Positions 1-6,227 of a stretch of 8,132 bases of DNA are shown piece after piece. The position numbers and the translations under genes are program-made. This DNA comes from an uncultured Prevotella sp. (GTDB lineage: Bacteria; Bacteroidota; Bacteroidia; Bacteroidales; Bacteroidaceae), in NCBI GenBank assembly GCA_900550635.1, contig URSZ01000111.1, positions 1 through 8,132 of the forward strand. The letters are read 5' to 3'. Below the pieces are notes generated by a model, which worked only from the letters and a program-made list of their open reading frames with translations, had not been told where the DNA came from and searched no databases. How positions within the stretch are numbered: position 1 is the first letter of the stretch; the number at the start of each line of letters is the position of its first letter.

Positions 1-57
1 GTCTGAGATATTTTAAAATAGGTCAGACATATTTTGAATTATGTGCCTTGTATTTTT
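1..57 (+). repeat. Left copy of a hairpin-forming intergenic repeat (inverted relative to 5995-6051)
   Basis: Read on the plus strand, positions 1-57 match the reverse complement of 5995-6051 at 52 of 57 positions, with no gaps; the differences are at 4, 15, 21, 25 and 42. GTCTGA (1-6) pairs with TCAGAC (23-28), enclosing an AT-rich inner stem (9-14 with 15-20). The copy starts at the window edge, so the outer AT part of the stem seen in the right copy cannot be checked here. Relative to the leftward DUF4855 gene, it lies about 150-180 nt past the stop codon, in the same gene-relative orientation as the right copy has to its upstream gene. It may be a terminator, a REP-like dispersed element, or both. 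Confidence 0.8.
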
Positions 58-207
58 TATTTGCTCCCATGTGGGGTAAACGCGCTGAAAATCAGTTTTC
101 ACTTTTCCGCAACGGAAACAGACGTTTTTTCAACCGGATTTTCTTTGTCCTAAGGCTCACTTTTCATTATACACACACATGCAAGCTCACAGCTCTCCGC
201 GTATCTC
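58..207. other. Non-coding 3' flank of the DUF4855 gene with small hairpins
   Basis: No convincing reading frame. Three short perfect inverted repeats follow one another: CCCA/TGGG at 66-75, TGAAAA/TTTTCA at 86-101 with loop TCAG, and TTTCCG/CGGAAA at 104-118 with loop CAA. A run of six T follows the last on the plus strand (126-131). On the leftward strand of the DUF4855 gene there is no clear U-tract next to them, so I do not call a classical terminator for that gene here. They may simply structure the long 3' end of its transcript. Confidence 0.35.
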
Positions 208-1350
208 CTATTTTATAATAGTAGACAGATTTTCTTTGCGTTTCACCAATATGTCGCCCATAGCTTTTACCATTTTCTGCATTTCGGGGTCGCTGCTTTG
301 GCTCATGCGCAACCACGCACCACCACCTTCATAATAGGCAACCGGGAACTTATCCCACGCTCCCGATTTCTCGAACTCCCTAAGGTAAGTGTAGAATTTA
401 TCGCGGTACAGTGGTTTCGACACATTGTCGTCAAACTCCATTTCGAGCGACATATCATATTTCTCTGCCGTGTTTATGGCCGAGTGCATGAGATCGATTG
501 AAGTATTCTCCCCAAAGAAGTAATTAGGCTGCTGGTATGCAATGTCGAACCCGAGACTCTTCCAGTTTTCGTCCACGCCCGGTGCGCCGTTATAAGGTAT
601 CCATATCAGCGGATAGCCCAGTTTGTTGAGGTATGCCTGCACCTCTTTAACAAGCACGTCGTCGCCATACTGTTTGTCAATCTGTTCGTGCACCCAGTAG
701 AAACCCGAAAGGTTTAGATACTTGTATTTCTTCTTTTTCCAAATCTTCCGAATCTGCTGCACGTACCATTTCACGGCCTCGAGCCGGTCCTCTGTTTTGT
801 TGAAATCCATTTTCCTGCCGTTAAGTTCACCCCAGTCCTTGCATTGCACCTGCGGGTTGGGCAGCGAAAACACTATCTCGCGTTTGTAGGGCAGCTTCAC
901 TCCGCTTTTCACCAAGCTGTCTATTGTTTCCTCAATTGCGTCAGGACCTAAACCCTCGGCAAACGTTGTTTTAAGCAAGTTCTCCCACTCTATCTTCCGT
1001 GCAGAAATACGGCCATGGCTGGCTATGCCGTAATCATATTCAACATCGCCAGTCCTTGCATAAATCTCCAAGAACAGAAACCCGTCGAACAACCATTCCA
1101 CCTTGCCGCCGTTATTGCGGAATATATAATGCCGCATTTCGTCCGGCGTATATTTCGGACGGTTATAAAAGCCATCGTATATCAGCACCAAATCGGCAGG
1201 ACGCTTTATTTCAGGAATTTTCTCCGCCGCGTCGTTCTCCGTCGAAGCCGCCTGATAGTCTGAAGCGCGAAGTATGACCGGAACAGAGAACAAGGCCAAC
1301 GCGCATACTGAAAAAAACAAATTGCGAATCATCTTTTCTTTCTTTTCCAT
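208..1350 (-). CDS. Secreted DUF4855 domain protein
   Basis: A 380-residue protein recognised as the DUF4855 family (uncharacterised; common in Bacteroidetes and some Firmicutes). Residues 1-29 form a signal peptide: charged MEKKEKMIRN, a hydrophobic core, and a likely cleavage after LRA. The family pattern fills the rest: LVLIYDGF (54-61), WLFDGFLFLEIY (86-97), a WENLL segment (122-126), NLSGFYWVHEQI (213-224), LIWIPYNGAPG (248-258), GFDIAYQQPNYFF (267-279), MSLEMEFDD (300-308) and YYEGGGAW (339-346). Conserved acids such as E222 and E303/E305 sit at the ends of predicted strands, as in TIM-barrel glycosidases, but catalysis is only an inference. The expected location is periplasm or cell surface; there is no lipobox. 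The first ATG is used, but M7 (codon at 1330-1332) is preceded by a purine-rich stretch (gaaaagaaagaaaag) and could be the real start; the signal peptide survives either way. It is transcribed divergently from the TPR/HTH regulator and has its own strong Bacteroidetes-type promoter. Confidence 0.88.
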   Translation of the reverse strand: MEKKEKMIRNLFFSVCALALFSVPVILRASDYQAASTENDAAEKIPEIKRPADLVLIYDGFYNRPKYTPDEMRHYIFRNNGGKVEWLFDGFLFLEIYARTGDVEYDYGIASHGRISARKIEWENLLKTTFAEGLGPDAIEETIDSLVKSGVKLPYKREIVFSLPNPQVQCKDWGELNGRKMDFNKTEDRLEAVKWYVQQIRKIWKKKKYKYLNLSGFYWVHEQIDKQYGDDVLVKEVQAYLNKLGYPLIWIPYNGAPGVDENWKSLGFDIAYQQPNYFFGENTSIDLMHSAINTAEKYDMSLEMEFDDNVSKPLYRDKFYTYLREFEKSGAWDKFPVAYYEGGGAWLRMSQSSDPEMQKMVKAMGDILVKRKENLSTIIK

Positions 1351-1412
1351 TACGCTACATTAATAAATTATACCATTAAACGGGCTTTTCCTTACGCACT
1401 CCGTTACATTCA

Positions 1413-1444
1413 CAAATATAAATAAATGTGAGCGCAGAGACAAA
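1413..1444 (-). promoter_or_regulatory. Bacteroidetes-type promoter of the DUF4855 gene
   Basis: On the minus strand, TTTG (1441-1444) is followed after exactly 20 nt by TATATTTG (1413-1420), a full match to the -33 TTTG / -7 TAnnTTTG consensus of the Bacteroidetes primary sigma factor. Transcription would begin near 1407, giving a leader of about 57 nt before the ATG at 1350. A second TTTG at 1451-1454 lies ten bases further upstream. This is the best-formed promoter in the window. Confidence 0.7.
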
Positions 1445-1608
1445 TGGAAACAAATGTTTTCATGTTTGGCTATGTCGAACCGAATCCTTTATATTCAAAT
1501 ACAAACAATTATTTGCAAGCAAAATACACGAAAACCTATTATATACTTCAACCGAGAGGGCTTGGCTATTTGAAGATATTGCCGGGAAAGTTTTTTACAA
1601 AAAAGAAC

Positions 1609-1616
1609 TACCTTTG
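1609..1616 (+). promoter_or_regulatory. Putative -7 box of the regulator gene
   Basis: TACCTTTG matches the Bacteroidetes -7 consensus TAnnTTTG. A start of transcription near 1622 would leave a leader of about 30 nt before the ATG at 1653. No good TTTG lies at the expected -33 distance; the sequence there is GC-rich (about 1581-1586). The promoter may therefore be weak or need an activator. Confidence 0.5.
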
Positions 1617-1652
1617 CAATAACATAATAACAGGCTTCAAAAAAGTACATAC

Positions 1653-3254
1653 ATGCGTCTGCTTATATACCTATTTCTGTCTTTCATGCTTCTGTCGTCG
1701 TGCGCAAAGCAAAGCAGCGAACTGAAGCAGATATACGAGTCTGCGGAAAAAGGCATGCGTACCGACGCAGCGCGTGTGCTGGCAGAATTGAAAGCCAACA
1801 AGGGCAAATTCCAAAACAGCACTCCGGCGGAATGGGCCAAGTTTCATCTTCTGCTCAGCGAAGCATACGACCGCACCGGCTCACCGCAGACAAGCGACTC
1901 GGTATTGCTCGAAATAATCTCATACTGCAAGGACAACGGAAGCGCTATCGACCTGCGCAAGGCATACTGCCTGCTGGCCAGAGTGTACCAGGAAGCCAAT
2001 CTGCAAGGAGCGGCATTGAATTACTACAACAAGGCCCTTGCGGTAGAATGTAAACCCGACTCGGCGGCATACGAATGGGCCGCTTACGCATTGGCAAGAA
2101 TCAGCGACATATACATCGAGCAAAAGTTATTTGACAAGGCACTACAGGCGCTCGACACAGCGAGCAAATACGCCGCTAAGGGCAACGACATGCGAATCAA
2201 GGCTATCATAGGCGCTAACTACGGTGCATGCAGTTTGGGCAAAGGAGACCTCGACAGTTGCATTGCCAAAACCGAAAAAGCTGCACAAACAGCAGAGCGC
2301 GCCGGCCTGACACAAGTTCACAAAAGCATTACCCTTTCGCTCTTGCCGGCATACCTGAAAAAGGATGACGGTAAAAATGCCTTGCGGGTATTGCAGGAAG
2401 CCGAAGGCATAAAAGGCAGCAAGCAGCTCTCGCTTTATTATTTGTACTACAGCCTTTATTACTCCTGGGCCGGAGACAATACCAAAGCCGAAGAATATTA
2501 CCGCAAATGCGCGGCATTGGGAAACTTTACCTTCCAACGCGACGCAAGTTCAGAGATAGTAATGTCGTTCCTTAAATCGGAGCGTTACAAACAGTTGAAC
2601 AAATACCTCTTTCCTGCACTAATCGCACAGGATTCGCTAAACCGCGCCGCGCTGAGCACGAGCAACGACCTTGTTACCACGCTCGACGCAAAACTACACA
2701 ACGAGCAGAAACAAAAACAGAAGGAAGCACGGCTTTACATGCTTATATTTGCAATATCCTTAGTTGTAGTTGCCGGAACGCTCGGGGCCGTTTTCTACAT
2801 GCGCTACACACGCATTCGCCTCCGCCTGCAACAGGAGAAACTGAACAACCTGCTGGCACAGATAAACGAACGCGACAAGAACAAGGCTGCTGCCGACAAG
2901 GAAGAGATACGCCGCAAGAATGTAGAGGCCTTGAAGGATTCGGCCGTTTACCGTTCTTTCCACGACAACCGCTTCACACCATCGTACAACGACTACCGTG
3001 AGTTAGAAAAAGCCGTAAACCGCGCCTACGACAACTGCATGGAACGCCTGCACGACATATATCCGTCGATTAAAGACTATGAATTAAAAGCCTGCCTGCT
3101 TATAAAGGCAGATGTTCCTCTGAAAAATATCGCCGTAAACTTGGGCATGGAACAAAATGCTCTCAGCATGTTGCGCGCACGTCTTTACAAGAAAATGTTC
3201 CAAGCCAAAAAAGGCTCGGCAACAATGCTCGACGACTTCATAAAGAGCCTTTAA
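1653..3254 (+). CDS. Membrane-anchored TPR regulator with C-terminal HTH
   Basis: A 533-residue protein. Residues 1-17 form a lipoprotein-like signal sequence ending in the lipobox LSSC (14-17), so C17 may be lipidated. Residues about 25-335 are helical repeats of TPR type, for example AYCLLARVYQEANLQGAALN (104-123) and the stretch 143-172 around ALARISDIYIEQKLFDKAL. One membrane helix spans about 361-383 (LYMLIFAISLVVVAGTLGAV, then FYM), followed by a charged coiled coil (384-428). The C-terminus (about 474-515) resembles a LuxR/GerE-type helix-turn-helix, with the pattern DYELKACLLIKADVPLKNIA then RARLYKKMF. The inferred topology is TPRs in the periplasm and HTH in the cytoplasm, i.e. a one-component membrane sensor. 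Such architectures are frequent in Bacteroidetes, but I cannot name a characterised member. The gene ends 137 nt before an outer-membrane receptor gene on the same strand, whose promoter carries a heptamer array: the most likely target. Regulatory role is inference; the domain layout is read directly. Confidence 0.82.
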   Translation: MRLLIYLFLSFMLLSSCAKQSSELKQIYESAEKGMRTDAARVLAELKANKGKFQNSTPAEWAKFHLLLSEAYDRTGSPQTSDSVLLEIISYCKDNGSAIDLRKAYCLLARVYQEANLQGAALNYYNKALAVECKPDSAAYEWAAYALARISDIYIEQKLFDKALQALDTASKYAAKGNDMRIKAIIGANYGACSLGKGDLDSCIAKTEKAAQTAERAGLTQVHKSITLSLLPAYLKKDDGKNALRVLQEAEGIKGSKQLSLYYLYYSLYYSWAGDNTKAEEYYRKCAALGNFTFQRDASSEIVMSFLKSERYKQLNKYLFPALIAQDSLNRAALSTSNDLVTTLDAKLHNEQKQKQKEARLYMLIFAISLVVVAGTLGAVFYMRYTRIRLRLQQEKLNNLLAQINERDKNKAAADKEEIRRKNVEALKDSAVYRSFHDNRFTPSYNDYRELEKAVNRAYDNCMERLHDIYPSIKDYELKACLLIKADVPLKNIAVNLGMEQNALSMLRARLYKKMFQAKKGSATMLDDFIKSL

Positions 3255-3258
3255 ACAG

Positions 3259-3314
3259 GTGCTTCACCATTGTGTGAAGCGATGTGAACCTACACGTGAA
3301 CCATAGTGAAGCAC
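3259..3314 (+). promoter_or_regulatory. GTGAASC heptamer array, putative operator for the receptor gene
   Basis: Four direct copies of GTGAASC lie at 3274-3280 (GTGAAGC), 3284-3290 (GTGAACC), 3296-3302 (GTGAACC) and 3306-3312 (GTGAAGC), with start-to-start distances of 10, 12 and 10 nt, about one helical turn each. A fifth copy is inverted at 3261-3267 (GCTTCAC). The outer copies extend to a perfect 9-nt inverted pair, GTGCTTCAC (3259-3267) and GTGAAGCAC (3306-3314). Two CACGTG palindromes (3293-3298, 3312-3317) overlap the array. The last heptamer ends seven bases before the weak -33 element of the receptor gene, where activators normally bind. The regulator encoded just upstream is the obvious candidate to bind it, which is inference. 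Confidence 0.55.
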
Positions 3315-3318
3315 GTGG

Positions 3319-3351
3319 TTTTATGTACATGCCCCACGATTTTTACTTTTG
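3319..3351 (+). promoter_or_regulatory. Bacteroidetes-type promoter of the outer-membrane receptor gene
   Basis: TACTTTTG (3344-3351) fits the -7 consensus TAnnTTTG. TTTT (3319-3322), 21 nt upstream of it, is an imperfect -33 box. Transcription would start near 3357, leaving a leader of about 35 nt that is A-rich before the ATG at 3392. The poor -33 box next to the heptamer array suggests activator dependence. Confidence 0.6.
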
Positions 3352-3391
3352 CCGCAAACAGCAATAACACATTAGACAAAAGTAAAAACAA

Positions 3392-5482
3392 ATGAAGCAA
3401 ACAATCATTCTACTGTTTTGCGCGCTCACCGCACATGCTGCCGCGCAAAACAACATACCGCAAGAAGATTCACTCAAGGCACTTGCGCTAAAAGGTGTCA
3501 CGGTAAAAGGCGAACGCCCGCGCGTTACCATGAAAGACGGGCGTTTCACAATCGACATGCAGGCCGTGCGCAACAAAAAAATCGCAGCCAATGCACACGA
3601 GCTCATTAAAGAGCTGCCGCTCGTGAGCAGCACGGACGGCGAGACGCTTTCCCTCTCGGGCGCACAAGCCACAACGGTAATGATTAACGGCAAACCGTCG
3701 AATCTTACAGCCGAACAGATAATACGCTACCTTAAAACGCTCCCTGCCGACAAGGTTGACAAGGTGGAGCTGCTTTATAACCCTCCCGCCGAATACCATG
3801 CGGGCAACACTTCGGTGATAAATGTCATAACCGGGCGTTCCGGCGGCAACGGCTTCAGCGGCCAGCTCTCCGCTCGCTATAAATGGCGACACGACAGTGC
3901 CTTCGGCAACGACGCGGCCACGTTCTTTTCTTTGGCAAAATGGAACTTCAGCCTGATGTACTCGTATGATTTTGCCAACACCGTTTACAAACGCGAACAA
4001 TACTCGAAACACATGCTTGCCGCTGCCGCGCCGGGTGAGCCGGGGCGCACCTACGACATACGCCAGACCACCAGCACGCCTTTGCGGGCGGGAAATTTCT
4101 ATGTCAACGCCTCCGCAGAGCGCAGCTTCAACGACAAAAGTACGCTCGCAATAGGATACATGGGCGACTTCACGCCCTCGGAAAAATCGGGCAACGAAAC
4201 GGCGAGCAACATGTTCCGCAGCGCCAAGAGCAAAGACCGCTACACCACACACTACCACGACGTAAGCGCCGACTACAACTCGTCGTTCGGCCTGAAGGCG
4301 AGCGCAAGCTACAATTACTACTCCACCACCGGGCTGCAAAGCATGAAGTATGACGGCATTCAAGCTTTCGATTACCACGCCCGCCAGCGTATAGACAACT
4401 ACAAGTCTTATGCCGACTACGGGCACTCGCTCGGCCGGGGTTGGAGCATTTCCCTGGGCGCTATGTTCAACTTCGTTGAAAGCCACAACCGCCAGGACAT
4501 GCAGTCATCCGACGCCGTGCAGGATAGCTATCGGAACAACACCGCGACATACGAAAATACCATAGACGCATACGCCGGGGCAAGGAAATCGTGGCTCGGC
4601 GACAAAATCCTTTTGGATGCCACAATAACCAACCAGTACTACCGCATGAACCACTACCACAACAACTCGCTCATGCCCCGCGTGTCGGCCACATGGAGCA
4701 TTACACCAAAGCACAGGCTGCAACTACAGTATCGCACGTTCAAGGTATATCCGTCCTACTGGATGAAACAGGATTATGTAAACCACATGGACGAATACTC
4801 CGTGCGCATGGGCAACCCCAACCTGAAGCCTCAGAAAATTAACGACCTCTCACTGCAATACATACTCGCCGGGAAATACACATTTACAGTATTGTATCGC
4901 GATATAAACGGCTTGATAATGACGCAGACCTACCAGTCGCCCGACGCATTGCAGCTTATATACCAAAACCGCAACATAAAAAAATTCGACATCCTTTCGT
5001 TCAACGCCTCTGCCCCGGTGAAATTCGGCAAGGTTGCCTACACCGACATAACGGCGCGGGCATATATGCAACATTTCAAGAGCAAGGAGTGGCACGAACT
5101 GGCCTACGACCACCACAAATGGGTTGCCGAACTGAACAGCCACACCACGTTCTACCTTAATTCCCGCAAAACACTTACCGCCGACTTAGACATCTGGTAC
5201 GTGTCGCCGGCGCTGAACGGCGAATGGGACATCGACGGGTTCTGCAACGTCAGTGCGGGCGTGAAATGGAAATTCCTCAATGACAACGCCGTGCTTTCGT
5301 TCGACTGCTCCGACATATTCGAAAGTGCCATGCCCGACATCCATACCCGGATAAGTACACAGAACCAGCGGCTAAAGCAGAACTTCTACCAGCGCACGTT
5401 CAACGTAGACTTTACCTGGAAATTCGGCGGCTACAAGGAACTCCGCACACGCCGGCCCGACACTTCGCGCTACGGCATTTGA
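3392..5482 (+). CDS. TonB-dependent outer-membrane beta-barrel receptor (OMP_b-brl_3 type)
   Basis: A 696-residue protein with a type I signal peptide (residues 1-19, MKQTIILLFCALTAHAAAQ). Residues about 29-150 form a TonB-receptor plug: GVTVKGERPRVTMKDGRFTI, then ANAHELIKELPLVS, VMINGKPSNLTAEQIIRYLK and KVELLYNPPAEYHAGNTSVI. The remainder is a long alternation of aromatic-rich beta strands typical of the Bacteroidetes outer-membrane barrel family OMP_b-brl_3. The protein ends in an aromatic strand (VDFTWKFGGYKEL) plus a short polar tail rather than in a terminal aromatic residue. The N-terminal carboxypeptidase-like domain found in many relatives is absent, and there is no SusD-like gene next to it, so a SusC/D glycan transporter is unlikely. 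The ligand cannot be told from sequence. The gene follows the TPR/HTH regulator and has its own promoter with a candidate operator array. Confidence 0.85.
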   Translation: MKQTIILLFCALTAHAAAQNNIPQEDSLKALALKGVTVKGERPRVTMKDGRFTIDMQAVRNKKIAANAHELIKELPLVSSTDGETLSLSGAQATTVMINGKPSNLTAEQIIRYLKTLPADKVDKVELLYNPPAEYHAGNTSVINVITGRSGGNGFSGQLSARYKWRHDSAFGNDAATFFSLAKWNFSLMYSYDFANTVYKREQYSKHMLAAAAPGEPGRTYDIRQTTSTPLRAGNFYVNASAERSFNDKSTLAIGYMGDFTPSEKSGNETASNMFRSAKSKDRYTTHYHDVSADYNSSFGLKASASYNYYSTTGLQSMKYDGIQAFDYHARQRIDNYKSYADYGHSLGRGWSISLGAMFNFVESHNRQDMQSSDAVQDSYRNNTATYENTIDAYAGARKSWLGDKILLDATITNQYYRMNHYHNNSLMPRVSATWSITPKHRLQLQYRTFKVYPSYWMKQDYVNHMDEYSVRMGNPNLKPQKINDLSLQYILAGKYTFTVLYRDINGLIMTQTYQSPDALQLIYQNRNIKKFDILSFNASAPVKFGKVAYTDITARAYMQHFKSKEWHELAYDHHKWVAELNSHTTFYLNSRKTLTADLDIWYVSPALNGEWDIDGFCNVSAGVKWKFLNDNAVLSFDCSDIFESAMPDIHTRISTQNQRLKQNFYQRTFNVDFTWKFGGYKELRTRRPDTSRYGI

Positions 5483-5533
5483 CACACAGCCGTTTTCCTT
5501 GCACAAGGCAGTGGCACTTACGGATAAAACCAG

Positions 5534-5541
5534 TATCTTTG
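5534..5541 (+). promoter_or_regulatory. Putative -7 box directly in front of the MmcQ-family gene
   Basis: TATCTTTG matches TAnnTTTG. Its last base lies only five bases before the ATG at 5547, so a transcript starting at the usual distance would begin at or next to the start codon, giving a leaderless mRNA. No TTTG is visible at the -33 distance. The gene may also be read through from the receptor gene, 64 nt upstream. Confidence 0.45.
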
Positions 5542-5546
5542 TCCGT

Positions 5547-5945
5547 ATGATGAACATAGAAGACGTTAGGGAATACTGCCTCTCGCTGCCAAACACAACC
5601 GAGGACATGCCTTTTGGCGACGACATACTCTGTCTGCGTGTGGACGGCCGCATATTCGCCCTTTTGTGGCTCGGTTGGCCCGACACGCACATCGCGCTCA
5701 AGTGCAACCCCGACATTGCCACAGCACTGCGCGAGCAATACCGCGCCGTAAGGCCGGCATACCACATGAACAAACGTTGCTGGAACGACTTATACACAGA
5801 CAGCGACATGGGCGACGAGACTTTGAAACACTGCATAAACCACTCCTACAACGAAGTGGTGCGCAAAATGCCGAAGTACAAACAACCCGCGCTCCTATTG
5901 GAGAAAGAATGCGAACTTAACGAAAACGACATTAAAAGGATGTGA
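5547..5945 (+). CDS. MmcQ/YjbR family protein
   Basis: A protein of 132 residues from the ATG at 5547; a second ATG follows at once. The whole length matches the MmcQ/YjbR (DUF419, CyaY-like fold) family: REYCLSLPNTTEDMPFGDD, a strand with LCLRVDGRIFALL, HIALKCNPDIATALREQY, then the hallmark VRPAYHMNKRCWNDLYTD, and the C-terminal helix with LKHCINHSYNEVV. The family is annotated as DNA-binding from weak structural evidence; its cellular role is not established. A TTG at 5499 would add 16 residues (beginning MHKAVALTD) but these do not belong to the family and would span the -7 box, so I chose 5547. It lies 64 nt after the receptor gene on the same strand, without an obvious functional link, and is followed by the hairpin repeat, which probably ends its transcript. 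Confidence 0.88.
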   Translation: MMNIEDVREYCLSLPNTTEDMPFGDDILCLRVDGRIFALLWLGWPDTHIALKCNPDIATALREQYRAVRPAYHMNKRCWNDLYTDSDMGDETLKHCINHSYNEVVRKMPKYKQPALLLEKECELNENDIKRM

Positions 5946-5994
5946 TTTTAACATACCCTATCGGCATGCCCGCAAACCCCGATAAACAAAGGGC

Positions 5995-6051
5995 AAAAAT
6001 ACAAGGCACGTAATTCAAAATATGTCCGACATATTTCAAAATATCTCGGAC
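5995..6051 (-). repeat. Right copy of the hairpin-forming intergenic repeat
   Basis: The minus strand of 5995-6051 equals positions 1-57 at 52 of 57 bases. Within this copy the minus strand holds two near-identical units spaced 22 nt apart: GTCCGAGATATTTTGAAATA and GTCGGACATATTTTGAATTA, equal at 17 of 20 positions. The conserved block extends beyond the hairpin through CACGTAATTC and ATACAAGG, so more than a bare terminator stem is shared. It lies in the gap between the convergent MmcQ-family and ApbE genes. Confidence 0.8.
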
Positions 6052-6058
6052 ATATTTT
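6017..6058 (+). terminator. Probable bidirectional terminator hairpin
   Basis: AAAATATGTCCGA (6017-6029) pairs perfectly over 13 bp with TCGGACATATTTT (6046-6058). Inside, after one C-C mismatch, ATATTT (6031-6036) pairs with AAATAT (6039-6044) around a two-base loop, so the 42-nt sequence is an almost complete palindrome. T-runs leave the stem on both strands: six T at 6055-6060 on the plus strand and TTTT inside the stem end on the minus strand. This suits a terminator shared by the rightward MmcQ-family gene (stop 72 nt upstream) and the leftward ApbE gene. The stem has only a short GC core, so efficiency is uncertain. Confidence 0.55.
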
Positions 6059-6068
6059 TTCTTTGCTC

Positions 6069-6093
6069 AGAGGAGTGGTAAAACACCTCCTTT
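6069..6093. other. Second hairpin between convergent genes
   Basis: AGGAGTG (6071-6077) pairs with CACCTCCT (6084-6091) with one bulged C and a loop GTAAAA; a G-T wobble and an A-T pair extend the stem outward to 6069/6093. No T-run follows on either strand, so it is not a classical intrinsic terminator. It may reinforce transcript ends or be chance. The rest of 6094-6227 shows nothing that I can name. Confidence 0.3.
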
Positions 6094-6227
6094 ACAGAGC
6101 CTAAAACATGTGGTAATTTTTTAACATCTGCCCGCCTCTAACACCTTTTCTTTAACACTCCGTTTGATTTTAAGCAGGAGTATCTCATTTAAAAGAAGTT
6201 ACACACGCCGGTAGACGGAATGCTTTT

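Larger units (their letters stand above)
1351..1652. other. Divergent intergenic region between the DUF4855 and regulator genes
   Basis: This 302-nt AT-rich stretch has no convincing gene; the short open frames in it lack family features and overlap the promoters. It holds the DUF4855 promoter near its left side and the regulator -7 box at its right side. The roughly 165 nt between the two promoters (1445-1608) have room for regulator sites. I see a CAAATG direct repeat (1441-1446 and 1451-1456), but no copy of the GTGAASC heptamer found in front of the outer-membrane receptor gene. Confidence 0.6.

Noticed and set aside
3259..3314. Long hairpin GTGCTTCAC/GTGAAGCAC as a terminator of the regulator gene
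   Set aside because: The loop would be 38 nt and the T-run after it is only four bases and part of the next promoter; the phased direct repeats fit an operator better. A minor terminator role is not excluded.
3488..4486. Long open frame (332 codons) on the minus strand inside the receptor gene
   Set aside because: It is the mirror of a well-supported TonB-type receptor; its translation is low-complexity (rich in V, A, R, G), has no family features and no promoter or start signal.
5499..5546. TTG start giving a longer MmcQ-family protein
   Set aside because: The added residues do not fit the family and the -7 box lies inside them.
5994..6001. TATTTTTG on the minus strand of the right repeat, matching the -7 promoter consensus
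   Set aside because: It would transcribe antisense into the MmcQ-family gene, has no properly spaced -33 box, and the left repeat copy has lost the match (TATTTTTT).
6119..6158. Three similar TTAACA/CTAACAC/TTAACAC words
   Set aside because: Spacing is irregular (17 and 14 nt), words are short and the region is AT-rich; likely chance.
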